NCBI GenBank assembly: GCA_963822095.1
Contig: CAWGGS010000025.1
Coordinates: forward strand, 3,327 to 67,326
Length of the DNA: 64,000 nt
Direction of reading: 5' to 3'
Source of the DNA: CAWGGS01 sp963822095
Lineage (GTDB): Bacteria > Desulfobacterota > Desulfobulbia > Desulfobulbales > Desulfocapsaceae
Position 1 is the stretch's first letter, and the number at the start of each line of letters is the position of its first letter. The position numbers and the translations under genes were made by a program. The notes beneath the pieces are model-generated. The model searched no databases. It was not told where the DNA came from and was given only the letters and a program-made list of their open reading frames with translations. Below are positions 36,601 through 45,514 of this stretch, one piece after another.

Positions 36601-37670
36601 TTGGCCCCGTCGTTGAGAACAATCGATAAAAGATCGTTTGCTAAAACACCTCTAGCTTTATAAATTTTCTCTGCAATCTCTTTATTTTGCGGATGTTTTT
36701 TCTGGTATTTTTCCAAATAGAAAAGTGCTTTATCCGGCCTATTTTCGTCTTTCTGATAGATCTTGCTGATGAGAAGCAGGAGATCGTCGTTATCCTCTCT
36801 TAGTTCAGTCAAAACCAACAGATGGGGTAAAGCTAAATGCTTCTTTCCTGCTTTCAAGTAATAATCTGCCACTTTCTTCTGAAAAGGAAGATAATATGGA
36901 TGTCTCTTAAGATATTTCAACTGGAAAACGAGTGCCTTTTCTTGCAGCCCTAGATTTTCAGAAAGTGAAGAGGCATCGAGCAGATCTCGATCCTCAACGG
37001 GATAATGAGTTGCCAGAGCAGAATAGTAAGCAACCGCCTTTTCCATTTGACCAATCTTTTTGGCTGTGCGGGCCAACCGAAGGATAACCATCGGGTCGTT
37101 AGGCTTCCTCAGATTTAGCTGCTGGAGAAGTGGAAACGCCTCTCGGTTTTTACCAAGCCTTAGCAGACTTTCTACTAGCCCTTCCAAGGCGTCTACGGCA
37201 ACAGGTTTAAATGGTTCTTTCTGAAAAACCTGGCCGAAATATTTTATAGCTTGCTGATACTGTTTGTTGTTAATGGCGACGGTACCGGCCTTTATGAGAT
37301 ATTCGCTTCTGCCGGGGTCGATTTCCAACAGACTCTCCAAAATGTTTGCTGCATCTGGCCATTTTTTTAACTCTATAAGTACCTTGCAATACTCCCACTT
37401 AGCTTCTTCTATATTGGGTTTGACATTAAGAAGCTTGTTGTATTTTGCAGCAGCATCGGAGAACTTACCGTCACGAGATAACCTCCTTGCTTCGTCCCAG
37501 ATATTTTTCCATGAGGGATTGTCGGACTTATCCGGATTGTCGATGATGATAACATCTCGCTCAGGGGCTATGGCGGCCTGCACGTGATAGTTGTACTGCA
37601 TCACGGTGGTAAATAGGACCAAGCATAACAAAGACTTCAGGATTAAGGTATTCAGCCTATAATAAATCAT
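33660..37670 (-). CDS. Large TPR protein with C-terminal outer-membrane beta-barrel
   Basis: 1336 residues. A signal peptide-like N-terminus (hydrophobic residues 9-25, Ala-rich cleavage region) targets the periplasm. About residues 40-1000 are tandem TPR repeats (for example AAKYNKLLNVKPNIEEAKWE, FQKEPFKPVAVDALEGLVES). The last 300 residues are beta-rich with alternating aromatic patterns (YRYHLWSSYDLFG, YYTLDYSFGYESG) and end in VIYRW, a terminal aromatic typical of BAM-inserted barrels. This resembles PelB/PgaA/BcsC-type exopolysaccharide secretins, but no polysaccharide synthase gene adjoins it. The substrate is therefore unknown. Confidence 0.85.
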   Translation of the reverse strand: MIYYRLNTLILKSLLCLVLFTTVMQYNYHVQAAIAPERDVIIIDNPDKSDNPSWKNIWDEARRLSRDGKFSDAAAKYNKLLNVKPNIEEAKWEYCKVLIELKKWPDAANILESLLEIDPGRSEYLIKAGTVAINNKQYQQAIKYFGQVFQKEPFKPVAVDALEGLVESLLRLGKNREAFPLLQQLNLRKPNDPMVILRLARTAKKIGQMEKAVAYYSALATHYPVEDRDLLDASSLSENLGLQEKALVFQLKYLKRHPYYLPFQKKVADYYLKAGKKHLALPHLLVLTELREDNDDLLLLISKIYQKDENRPDKALFYLEKYQKKHPQNKEIAEKIYKARGVLANDLLSIVLNDGANMLWRDLKKITPNRQAIFETMANILDRQNKEKRLFEVLEIIHNHNPLDSKITLRLAKLAYERKEYKTSYNYLKKIKKMKVPGYFLLRAKVEEMLGDQQAALMTYLRSLKEEPDQFQTRKRALILAGEFGLIRDLHMLYQGIPRQYSEINKKNELAKIYIEGLLKSRLYSDIENIFAFLSRRLPKNNAWMNNLKLKIAESYFEEDQVFKAEQMVREILSQNRNVSKSLELLTRMAFESGNNAWGKAWLYLLSKHTGVNLLSKNYISWPEEEFYQKVELFVAEKNFQTAISLVRDYLKQLETTATTDKIKKRHRADLMLIRLLYKSKQYSKAGEYIHALIEKYPNDIELVVIHDKIRENKFTNKKKDAKIPILYSSKSKSPSVFLAEATYEYKYGNYKKAEIAIQNLLHEIPASVNGRILKGKILIAQNKFVSASKVFRKLSQEFPTESYFKRQVLELEFKRGNFKRLAQQIGMENPKRSNVKEDSGKYIQSLGFWKGLLLARSLWAEGRLKESIDVYQELLNTPVEKVFLNQIAAARVDINLPPLKRSIWDMVTFSNDQNSTPLMTVMEPLFVGAHLGSPIDVISAELYEKYRWQMIIKKELSAKKAVQNRNYHQAEKEYRALMKRGDSDESIYDLAKVYSRLELYGKEGELYQLLRKKGTEYPELNNLVRQNTLKRQPRVSFDSLYSDRKGREGYINVKKITTGIEGRKMPAFDQELDVRAERSYAISSDNTQKVWITKLSGTYIINFKDDNDLLINLGGNFANSEANILYKIGLKGRIDEYISGHISFDQGVVEDTVPAIRDGIYFRNFSTGLRFDPLPRFFFGGDFRYREYGDNNYQSRYHLWSSYDLFGETSLLQLKYDYNTMKNSRPNLGRKEVPSITDFAEGDLPYWSPDLYWRHLVTVRFKHNMENELSTSTGTSYYTLDYSFGYESGCEMVDSVGVNIFLEMNSHFLLKGNFEYYSAGDYRMKTGMFSVIYRW

Positions 37671-37963
37671 ATATTTGAATACTGGACGCGGAACCCTTGG
37701 ACATGAAAAACGGATCCATTGTCACAATGAGTAATGTATCTCCTCAGGTAAGTGCTTTTATAACCCAAGGGAGATGTATGATACATGTAGACAACACTCC
37801 TGTGATTCGAATGGTACACCATGACGTCATCCGCTTCAATGTGGAACTTCTGGAAGCTTTTTTATGCTTCAAAACCCTGACGGATTTTTATTATATTCTG
37901 ATTACTCATAAAACTCAGTCTATCGGAATAGAAACAGCTAAACATCAATGGTAATCAGATATT

Positions 37964-39151
37964 TTATAATTTGTAAAATTGTGTTATGGAATGCACGACA
38001 TATTCCTGCATCTGATTTGTCAGTTCCGGATAGATGGGAAGAGCAATGGTTTGATCTGCAGCCTCTTCAGCATGAGGATATCGTTCCTTGGCAAATTCAC
38101 TTCCCAGACATTTTTGCTTATGAAGTGCCACGGGATAATATATTTCACATCCCACCTCTTGCTTTAAGAGCCAATCTCTTAACTGATCCCGTTGCTGAGC
38201 CCTTATGACATATTGGTTGAAAATATGAAAATTTCTCCCCTTAGATTCCTCTGAAGCTTTTTGAGTATTATATACGGCCTTTGGTGGCGAGATTAGCCCT
38301 TCATCCAACAGGCCGGATTGATCAAATAATTGGTCATAAAAAGCAGCATTCTCACGTCGGGCCTGATGCCATTTCTCAAGATGATCCAGTTTCAATCTGA
38401 TTACAGCGGCCTGGATCGGATCCAGACGGAAGTTTCCTCCAACGAGTGAGTGATAATATTTAGGCTGGGCTCCGTGATTACGCATAAGCATTGCCTTTTG
38501 AGCAAATGTCTCATCCTGGCTCACCACCATCCCGCCATCTCCTATTCCACCCAGGTTTTTACTTGGAAAAAAGGAAAAACAGCCGGCGAGCCCGAAAGAT
38601 CCTGCCCGAAGCCATTTGCAGCCGTTTCCATCTCGCAGCGGATACTCAGCCCCAATGGCCTGAGCAGCGTCTTCTATAACAGGCAATTCATATTTTTGGG
38701 CCAAATCCAATATCGGTCTCATGTCTGCACACTGGCCGTAAAGATGTACCGGCAATATGGCCTTAATCTTTTTTTCCTTATCACCATCAAGTACTTTCTC
38801 GATTTCCCCCGGGGCGATATTATATGATATGGGATCGATATCGGCAAAAACCGGCTTTGCTCCAACCCGCAAAATAACGCCCATGGTTGCAAAAAAAGAA
38901 TAGGGGGTTGTGAGAACATAATCACCTGGTCCTACTCCAATGGTCATCAGTGAGGTAAGAAGGGCATCTGTTCCGCTGGAAACACCGACTCCGTGGTCAA
39001 GTCCACAATATTTTGCAACTGCATTTTCCAACTCTTCAACTTCAGGACCTTGAATATATCGAGTGGAATCTATTACCCTGGTGACAGCCGCAACTATATC
39101 TTCACGCATGCCTTCAAGCTGAGCATGCAGATCAAGCAAAGGAACTCTCAT
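37964..39151 (-). CDS. DegT/DnrJ/EryC1/StrS family aminotransferase
   Basis: 395 residues. A PLP-dependent enzyme that aminates nucleotide-linked keto-sugars (WecE/DesV-like). Motifs are VSSGTDALLTSLMTIGVGPGD, PVIEDAAQAIGA, and the PLP-binding lysine in SFFPSKNLGGIGDGGMVV. It would supply amino sugars for lipopolysaccharide or another surface glycan. Its gene follows rpoH on the same strand after 64 bases, and the TPR/beta-barrel gene follows it after about 290 bases, so a shared envelope role is possible but not shown. No nucleotide-sugar dehydratase lies alongside. Confidence 0.92.
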   Translation of the reverse strand: MRVPLLDLHAQLEGMREDIVAAVTRVIDSTRYIQGPEVEELENAVAKYCGLDHGVGVSSGTDALLTSLMTIGVGPGDYVLTTPYSFFATMGVILRVGAKPVFADIDPISYNIAPGEIEKVLDGDKEKKIKAILPVHLYGQCADMRPILDLAQKYELPVIEDAAQAIGAEYPLRDGNGCKWLRAGSFGLAGCFSFFPSKNLGGIGDGGMVVSQDETFAQKAMLMRNHGAQPKYYHSLVGGNFRLDPIQAAVIRLKLDHLEKWHQARRENAAFYDQLFDQSGLLDEGLISPPKAVYNTQKASEESKGRNFHIFNQYVIRAQQRDQLRDWLLKQEVGCEIYYPVALHKQKCLGSEFAKERYPHAEEAADQTIALPIYPELTNQMQEYVVHSITQFYKL

Positions 39152-39215
39152 AATTATTTCAATACGTTTAGTTTTTTTGAGAAAACAGACAAAGGATTTG
39201 GAAGGTGAATGTCTT

Positions 39216-40196
39216 TCAGTCTTTGCTGTTGGTCATAATCACAATTTTTTCACCATCAAAGAAGTCAATTATATCGGGCATTTCGGCTTCGAAAAACTTC
39301 TTCATCTTTTTTAAAAGGTTTACTTCAATCTGTCTGACACGCTCCCGAGATATGTCGAAACTGTCGGCAATATTTTGCAAGGTAAGAGGCTCGTCGGTAA
39401 GCAGTCTTTTATCAAGGATCATTTTCTCTTTTTCGTTAAGTTTATCCTTGAGTGTATCAATCAATTCCATCAATCGTTGTTTCATCTCTTTTCCGGCCAC
39501 CATTGACTCAATACCAGGGCCTTCGTTGGGAATGAAATTTTTCTGTTCATCCTCTGAATCAGAACGTACCGGACTTTCTAAAGACACATCCCAACTGTCC
39601 ATCCGCTGATTCATCTCAACAACCTCTTTTTCCTTCACCGAAAGACGCTCCGCCAGTAATTTAGGCTCGGCCTCAAAACCTTGGGCTTCCAATAATTTTT
39701 TCTCTTTATTCAGTGAAAAGAAAAGTTTACGTTGAGCTTGAGTGGTGCCTATTTTGACAAGTCGCCAGTTGTCCATTATAAATTTCAGGACATAGGCACG
39801 GATCCAATAAGCGGCGTAATAGGAAAACTTTACCCCTCGGTAAGGATCGAACTTTTTGGTAGCCTGCACCAATCCGACATTACCTTCCTGGATGAGATCC
39901 ATAAAATTCTGCATCCAATACTTTTGAAAATCCATTGCAACCTTAACCACAAGCCGCAAGTTGGAAGATACGAGTCGATAAGCTGCATTCTGATCACCTG
40001 ACTCTCTGAATCTAATCGCCAGTTCATCGGTCTCTTCTCTTGAAAGAAGCTCATACTGGCTTATTTCCTGCAAATACCGATGTAAAGCCGGATTGCTTAA
40101 TACCGGCAGGTTCTCGTCATCAGAAACGGCAACCAACGGATTCTTCTGAGGCCGAACCTCATTGCCATTTTGTTTTTCTTCAGTTTTTCTGCTCAT
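39216..40196 (-). CDS. rpoH: RNA polymerase sigma-32 factor (RpoH)
   Basis: 326 residues. Region 2 is clear (VSSNLRLVVKVAMDFQKYW, NFMDLIQEGNVGLVQATKKF, YRGVKFSYYAAYWIRAYVL). The RpoH-box-like segment QRKLFFSLNKEKK follows, then region 4 with TLQNIADSFDISRERVRQIE. It directs RNA polymerase to heat-shock promoters. The N-terminus has an extra charged stretch of about 35 residues, and the region between 2 and 4 carries an acidic insert (DSEDEQKN), both seen in deltaproteobacterial sigma-32. It is divergent from lepA. The sequence rules out RpoD, because region 1.1 is missing. Confidence 0.93.
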   Translation of the reverse strand: MSRKTEEKQNGNEVRPQKNPLVAVSDDENLPVLSNPALHRYLQEISQYELLSREETDELAIRFRESGDQNAAYRLVSSNLRLVVKVAMDFQKYWMQNFMDLIQEGNVGLVQATKKFDPYRGVKFSYYAAYWIRAYVLKFIMDNWRLVKIGTTQAQRKLFFSLNKEKKLLEAQGFEAEPKLLAERLSVKEKEVVEMNQRMDSWDVSLESPVRSDSEDEQKNFIPNEGPGIESMVAGKEMKQRLMELIDTLKDKLNEKEKMILDKRLLTDEPLTLQNIADSFDISRERVRQIEVNLLKKMKKFFEAEMPDIIDFFDGEKIVIMTNSKD

Positions 40197-40576
40197 AAAT
40201 CTTTATTATTACAAAGGATAAGAATCTGTCCTGAAAATGGACAGTAATATTAATCAGGTTTCTTGAAAGTGCAATCAAAATTGTCAGCTTTGCAAAAAGC
40301 TCACTGGCCGACGGTTCAGCGTTGTAACGTGTTGATTTTTATTATTGCCTCTGCAATCTTTGAAGCTTTTTACGAGGGCTTGATTATTCATGTCACGTAA
40401 TTTTTCGTAGCTCTTCCGAGCTGCTAAAATATATCTTTTAATCGTATCACGATCGACGTACCAGAGGAAAATTATATTTTCTTATTTAATTTTTTATGCT
40501 AGAAATCAAGGTTGCTTCTTTTTCACAAGAATACTTTCCTGAAACAAATTTCAGTCTAGCGACCCTGTTAAAAACT
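40197..40576. other. Divergent promoter region between rpoH and lepA
   Basis: About 380 bases with no gene or clear RNA fold. The frame of lepA is open upstream to 40496, but those extra 27 codons do not match the family. A regulated rpoH promoter would be expected here; no reliable motif was picked out. Confidence 0.4.
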
Positions 40577-42370
40577 ATGAATCTTACAAGAAATTTCAGC
40601 ATAATCGCACACATTGACCATGGAAAATCGACACTTGCCGATCGCATGATCCAACTGTGCAACCTCGTCTCGGATCGGGAGTTCAAGGATCAGATTCTCG
40701 ATAACATGGACATTGAACGAGAGCGGGGCATTACGATAAAAAGTCAGACTATATGTTTACCATATACAGCCAGAGATGGCAAAACTTACATACTCAATCT
40801 CGTTGATACTCCCGGACATGTGGATTTTAGCTACGAGGTTTCAAGGGCTCTTCACTCCTGCGAAGGTGCATTGCTTCTCATTGATGCAACTCAGGGGATT
40901 GAAGCACAGACGCTTGCCAACCTCTACCTGGCCATGGAAAATGATCTAGAGGTGATTCCTGTTATAAATAAAATCGATCTTCAATCTGCCGAACCCGAAA
41001 AAGTTGCCTTGCAAATTGAAGAAGACCTTGGACTCGACGGTGAACTCATTCAATACTGTTCGGCCAAAACAGGACAAGGAGTGGAAAATATCCTGGAAGC
41101 CATTGTTAACCACCTTCCACCGCCCCAAGGAGACCCAACCGCAAGACTTCAAGCTCGCATATTTGATGCAACCTACGACTCGTTTAGAGGTACTATAATT
41201 TCCTGTCGAATCGTCAACGGCCGCGTTCGAGCAGGCGATATAATCACATTTATGTTCAATTCTTCTGAATACAAAGTTGAGGAAGTAGGAGTCTTTAAGT
41301 TGCGACGTGAGATTAGAAAGGAGCTTTCTGCAGGTGAAGTGGGATACATATTGGCAGGTGTAAAAACAATACATGACACGCGTCCTGGCGATACAATTAC
41401 TTTAAGGGACATGCCGTGTTCTGCCCCTCTTCCCGGTTACAAAGAGGCACAACAGGTTGTTTTTTCCTCTCTTTACCCGATTTCCACCGATGAGTACGAA
41501 GACCTGGCATCAGCCCTTGAAAAACTACAACTGAATGATGCCTCCCTAACCTTTCAAAAAGATTCGTCGGTTGCGTTGGGATTTGGTTTTCGTTGCGGTT
41601 TTCTAGGTCTTCTCCATCTTGAGGTCGTGCAGGAAAGACTTGAGCGCGAGTTTGATATCTCACTCGTGCTTACCGTCCCTTCAGTCAAGTATCTTTTCAC
41701 TTTAAGTGACGGAACACTTCTTGATGTAGATAACCCAGCTCATTATCCAGATCCTGCGAAAATTTCTTCGGTTGAAGAACCGTACATAAAAGCGACCATC
41801 TTGATACCTGAAAGGTACATGGGAGCGGTTATGTCCCTTTGCATGGAACGCAGGGGAATGAATACTAATTATCATTATCCCATACCTGGAAGAATCGAAT
41901 TCACCTGCGAACTCCCCCTGGCTGAAGCGATCTATGATTTCTACGACAAACTTAAATCAATCACACAGGGATATGGGTCTTTTGACTATGAGCTTATTGA
42001 TTATCGCAAAAGTGATCTCGTCAAACTGGATATCCTGGTAAACGGAGAGATAGTAGATGCTTTGTCACAGCTTGTGCATCATGCAAATGCAAGGGCCAGA
42101 GGGTTACACGCCTGTGAACGTCTCAAGGAAACGATTCCCAGGCAGTTGTTTAAGATTGCTATTCAGGCTGCAATCGGAGGAACAATCATTGCCAGGACAA
42201 CGGTATCCGCATTGAGAAAAGATGTCACATCAAAATGCTATGGTGGGGACATTTCAAGAAAAAGAAAGCTTCTTGAAAAACAAAAGGCGGGGAAAAAGAG
42301 AATGAAAACCGTCGGCAATGTCGAGATCCCTCAAAATGCCTTTCTCTCAGTACTAAAATCCGATCAATAA
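40577..42370 (+). CDS. lepA: Elongation factor 4 (LepA)
   Basis: 597 residues from the ATG at 40577. An ATG at 40496 in frame would add 27 unconserved residues. LepA is a membrane-associated ribosomal GTPase that promotes back-translocation or aids initiation and assembly under stress. It shows IAHIDHGKSTLADRMI, RERGITIKSQT, DTPGHVDF, NKIDLQSAE, and the LepA-specific C-terminal stretch GGDISRKRKLLEKQKAGKKRMK. No Shine-Dalgarno is clear upstream of the chosen start. The downstream gene engB is convergent. Confidence 0.95.
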   Translation: MNLTRNFSIIAHIDHGKSTLADRMIQLCNLVSDREFKDQILDNMDIERERGITIKSQTICLPYTARDGKTYILNLVDTPGHVDFSYEVSRALHSCEGALLLIDATQGIEAQTLANLYLAMENDLEVIPVINKIDLQSAEPEKVALQIEEDLGLDGELIQYCSAKTGQGVENILEAIVNHLPPPQGDPTARLQARIFDATYDSFRGTIISCRIVNGRVRAGDIITFMFNSSEYKVEEVGVFKLRREIRKELSAGEVGYILAGVKTIHDTRPGDTITLRDMPCSAPLPGYKEAQQVVFSSLYPISTDEYEDLASALEKLQLNDASLTFQKDSSVALGFGFRCGFLGLLHLEVVQERLEREFDISLVLTVPSVKYLFTLSDGTLLDVDNPAHYPDPAKISSVEEPYIKATILIPERYMGAVMSLCMERRGMNTNYHYPIPGRIEFTCELPLAEAIYDFYDKLKSITQGYGSFDYELIDYRKSDLVKLDILVNGEIVDALSQLVHHANARARGLHACERLKETIPRQLFKIAIQAAIGGTIIARTTVSALRKDVTSKCYGGDISRKRKLLEKQKAGKKRMKTVGNVEIPQNAFLSVLKSDQ

Positions 42371-42481
42371 GAGCCTCTTCGGAGATGCAGATAAAAAAAA
42401 TCAGCCTGCATGATACCTGTTGAGGGCAATGCTAAATGGCAGATTTTTTCCATTCAACATTTCATGAAAGGAATACCATCC

Positions 42482-43084
42482 TCAGGCTACCGGGTTTACA
42501 CTTTTGGTAAGCGATGCCCGGATTGCCTTTTCCAGCGCATCCCTCCCCTGTCCGGTCTTGGCTGAAAAAAGCACTCTCTCTTCAGGGGTTATGCCATGGC
42601 CAGCATCGAGAATTTCTGCATTTTTCCTTCTTTCGTTGCCCGAGAGTTTATCTATTTTCGTATATACTGCAACAATTTCTATGTGTTGTAGTCTCAACCA
42701 ATTAATCAACTGGGAATCGAGGTCCTTGGGAGAATGACGTATATCCATAATCACCACAACACTTGCCAAGGTCTTGCGTGATTCCAGATACGTTGTGATA
42801 AGAGATTGCCACCCGAGTTGCATATCTCTACCGACTTTAGCATACCCATAACCAGGAAGATCGACGAAATAGAGGCCTATTCCAACCTGAAAGTAATTGA
42901 GCCCTTGGGTCTTTCCCGGGCGCCCGCTGACCTTGACGAGATTTTTCCGTCCCAATAACATATTGAGGCAACTTGATTTCCCTACATTTGATCTGCCCGC
43001 AAATGCCACCTCTGGAAAAGCAGGTTCAGGTAACTGTTTAAGACCGTGAACACTGAGCAAAAAATGTGGGTTTGATAAATCCAT
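42482..43084 (-). CDS. engB: Ribosome biogenesis GTPase EngB (YsxC/YihA)
   Basis: 200 residues, the usual size. An essential GTPase for late 50S subunit assembly in the cytosol. The motifs are AFAGRSNVGKSSCLNML (G1), GKTQGLNYF (G2), VDLPGYGYAKV (G3), VYTKIDKL (G4) and LFSAKTGQG (G5). It ends head-to-tail with lepA on the opposite strand. hisG lies upstream on the same strand, with a 74-base gap. Confidence 0.95.
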   Translation of the reverse strand: MDLSNPHFLLSVHGLKQLPEPAFPEVAFAGRSNVGKSSCLNMLLGRKNLVKVSGRPGKTQGLNYFQVGIGLYFVDLPGYGYAKVGRDMQLGWQSLITTYLESRKTLASVVVIMDIRHSPKDLDSQLINWLRLQHIEIVAVYTKIDKLSGNERRKNAEILDAGHGITPEERVLFSAKTGQGRDALEKAIRASLTKSVNPVA

Positions 43085-43158
43085 TCCGTCTAGCCTAAAA
43101 ATTTCATGGGAAAATTTACTACATGGTGGTTTCCATATGGTACTACATTTTCCTTTTT

Positions 43159-44031
43159 CTATATTACCTTGTTCAAGGCATACTCGATAATTCCCTCAGC
43201 TCCATGCTTTTTTAATTTTGGGATCAGGTCGCGAACCTGGTCCTCAGAAACAACGGTCTCAACCGAAAACCAATCGGTCTGATAGAGATTGGCAATGGTC
43301 GGAGCGTTCAAACTCGGGAGCAAAGAAACCACCTCGTCAAGTCGTTTCTGGGGAACATTCATCTTAAGACCGACAATCCGGTCCGCACTTAAGGCTCCCT
43401 GGAGCAACATCGCTATATTTTCAATTTTTTCACGCTTCCAGGGATCCGCCCAGGCATCTTTGTTAGCAATAAACTGGGTATTGGATTCCATGAGCTCATG
43501 GATAATGCGAAGACCGTGGGCACGGATGGTGCTTTCCGTTTCCGTCACCTCCACTATGGCATCTGCTAGTCCGGAGACGACCTTTGCTTCTGTGGCACCC
43601 CATGAAAACTCAATATCTACATTGATCTTCTTTTGATCGAAAAAACGGCGGGTAACATTGACAAGCTCGGTCGCAATTTTCTTACCTTCCAGATCCTCGA
43701 TGGTTTTGATATCAGAGTTGCCTGCAACTGCAATAATCCACCTGGTCGGCCTCCTGCTCACCTTTGAGTAAATCAGATCGCAGACAAGGACTGCCTCGGA
43801 CTGGTTTTCCAAGGTCCAGTCCTTACCGGTAATACCTGCATCCAACATACCGCTTTCCACGTACCTCGACATCTCCTGTGGACGACATATTGAACAGGCA
43901 AGTTCAGGATCGTCTATTTCAGGGAAATAGTTTCTTGCCGTCGGTTTTATCATCCAGCCAGCACTTTCAAAGAGAGCGATTGTCGCTTTTTCAAGACTTC
44001 CTTTCGGAAGTCCAAGCTTTAATTGACTCAT
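43159..44031 (-). CDS. hisG: ATP phosphoribosyltransferase (HisG, long form)
   Basis: 290 residues from the ATG at 44031, chosen because GGTGGAGT precedes it; the frame is open eight codons further. It catalyses the first, committed step of histidine synthesis, PRPP plus ATP to phosphoribosyl-ATP. The catalytic domain shows LKLGLPKGSLEKAT, DAGITGKDWTLEN, KIATELVNVTRRFF and ADAIVEVTETESTIRAHGL. The C-terminal domain (about residues 215-290) is the ACT-like regulatory domain of the long form, so it should be inhibited by histidine and not need HisZ. hisI lies upstream in the same direction. Confidence 0.94.
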   Translation of the reverse strand: MSQLKLGLPKGSLEKATIALFESAGWMIKPTARNYFPEIDDPELACSICRPQEMSRYVESGMLDAGITGKDWTLENQSEAVLVCDLIYSKVSRRPTRWIIAVAGNSDIKTIEDLEGKKIATELVNVTRRFFDQKKINVDIEFSWGATEAKVVSGLADAIVEVTETESTIRAHGLRIIHELMESNTQFIANKDAWADPWKREKIENIAMLLQGALSADRIVGLKMNVPQKRLDEVVSLLPSLNAPTIANLYQTDWFSVETVVSEDQVRDLIPKLKKHGAEGIIEYALNKVI

Positions 44032-44082
44032 TTTAATACTCCACCCTATATTCAAATTTTACTTTTTTGTACCAATCGAAAA

Positions 44083-44469
44083 TCATTTATTTTTTCCATA
44101 GACTCTTTCCGGATCGAAAACCTTTTCTCCCGATATTATCAAGTCTTCTCCTTCAACCCGGCGATAAAAACAGGTGCGATATCCTGTATGACACGCAGCC
44201 CCTCCAATCTGTTCAACTTGAAAAACAACGGTATCTTGATCGCAATCGACCAAAATATCATGCACAATCTGTATATTGCCGGAAGATTCCCCTTTCAGCC
44301 ATATCGTATTCCTCGATCTGCTCCAATAATGGGCTTTCCCCGTTTTAAGCGTCATTTCCCAGGAATTGCGGTTGATATAGGCCAGCATCAGTATTTCACC
44401 TGTTTTGTATTCTTGAACAATAGCTGGGATTAAATTGTCCGCACTTTTTGAAAAATCTAATTGTATCAT
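44083..44469 (-). CDS. hisI: Phosphoribosyl-AMP cyclohydrolase
   Basis: 128 residues, a stand-alone HisI without the HisE domain. It opens the adenine ring of phosphoribosyl-AMP, the third histidine step, using zinc. Motifs are LMLAYINRNSWEMTLKTGKA, HYWSRSRNTIWLKGESSG, DILVDCDQDTVVFQVEQ, and the zinc Cys/His set in GGAACHTGYRTCFYR. It precedes hisG by about 50 bases, so the two form a small his operon; the other his genes are elsewhere. Confidence 0.95.
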   Translation of the reverse strand: MIQLDFSKSADNLIPAIVQEYKTGEILMLAYINRNSWEMTLKTGKAHYWSRSRNTIWLKGESSGNIQIVHDILVDCDQDTVVFQVEQIGGAACHTGYRTCFYRRVEGEDLIISGEKVFDPERVYGKNK

Positions 44470-44898
44470 TTTATATCTTTTAATTTCAATTTATTACGGC
44501 AAAGAACTGGATCAAAACAGACTGGGCACAACGAATATTAAAATTCAATACTTCAATATCACAAAGAAGGTGTCTGGCAAAGAACTTTTGTATAGAGGGT
44601 TGTACTTTATACAGGCAAGATGTTTTGTCAAGGTAAGTGTCTATTGAATATCATGTATTACCTTACCTTAATTTAGGTTGATATTATTAAAATATCCGTT
44701 GCATGACAAAGCAAATTTTGTCCTCGGTTACAGACTCTCTGATAAAGCCACTTTTTTTTGATTAGAAAATTAAGATATCGAAAAAACGTTGCCATTGTAG
44801 TATTTACATCACCTCTGTTGTAAAGTGTAATGTTGCAGGATAGCATGGGGCAAAGTTCGTTGAAGGATTGGTGGAATTTAAGCAAAGGAGTCGCAAGA
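44470..44898. other. Divergent regulatory region
   Basis: About 430 bases separating hisI from the FKBP gene. It is very AT-rich with no credible gene; open frames here are short and composition-driven. The ribosome-binding site AAAGGAG of the FKBP gene lies at its right end. No T-box, attenuator peptide or histidine-rich leader was found. Confidence 0.4.
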
Positions 44899-45354
44899 AT
44901 GAAATATGTTGAGGAAAAAGATACTGTTACGATTACATATATTGGAAAATTGGAAAACGGTGAGATATTTGCTAATGTCACTGACGAACAACCGTTTGTC
45001 CTTGTATTGGGACAAGAACAAGTCCCTCCGACTTTGGAAAATGCGCTCATCGGTATGGCAATCGGCCAGACGAAAAGCATCCGTCTCGGCCCGGATGAGG
45101 GTTATGGCCCAAGACGAAAAGATCTGTTGCACACACTAAACCGCAATTCGATCAATAAGCAAATTGATCCAAAACCTGGAATTATTCTCTCATTTTCCAT
45201 AGAAACCGACGGACAAGAGCACAAGATCCCGGCCACAATTATCGAGGTCAATGACGATACCATTGTGGTCGATTACAACCATCCTCTTTCAGGACACCAT
45301 CTTATCTACGATATAAAAGTCACAGATATCGATAAACACTTGGAACCAAAATAA
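44899..45354 (+). CDS. FKBP-type peptidyl-prolyl isomerase (SlyD-like)
   Basis: 151 residues from the ATG at 44899, which follows AAAGGAG; the open frame extends upstream to 44830. A cytosolic prolyl isomerase/chaperone. The FKBP domain reads VTITYIGKLENGEIFANV, FVLVLGQEQVPPTLENALIGM and then a chaperone insert-in-flap region GPRRKDLLHTLNRNSI. It ends with NHPLSGHHLIYDIKV, typical of SlyD. The metal-binding His-rich tail of E. coli SlyD is absent. It precedes the chemotaxis gene cluster but is not part of it. Confidence 0.93.
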   Translation: MKYVEEKDTVTITYIGKLENGEIFANVTDEQPFVLVLGQEQVPPTLENALIGMAIGQTKSIRLGPDEGYGPRRKDLLHTLNRNSINKQIDPKPGIILSFSIETDGQEHKIPATIIEVNDDTIVVDYNHPLSGHHLIYDIKVTDIDKHLEPK

Positions 45355-45514
45355 GGTCTTTGAAATACAATATTTATAAAGGCATCCAATCCCTTTTCAA
45401 TCAGCCTCTCTTTTATCTCTTCATTACAAAAAATTCCCTGTACATTCAAGTAGCCATAAGTATAAAATGGACTAAGTAAACTTCGATTTAACCTAATCTG
45501 GAGGAGTTTTTTAC

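Noticed and set aside
37697..37954. 85-codon rightward frame between the TPR and DegT genes
   Set aside because: No domain or start signal was found, and the composition looks like intergenic DNA.
42371..42481. Possible terminator between lepA and engB
   Set aside because: ATGCAG/CTGCAT arms are separated by an A-rich loop with no T-tract on either side, too weak to call.
44560..44600. TGGCAAAGAACTTTTG as a sigma-54 promoter
   Set aside because: It only partly matches the TGGCAC-N5-TTGC consensus, and no associated gene start lies at a suitable distance.
44673..45080. 135-codon leftward frame across the FKBP gene
   Set aside because: It is antisense to a clear gene and has no domain.
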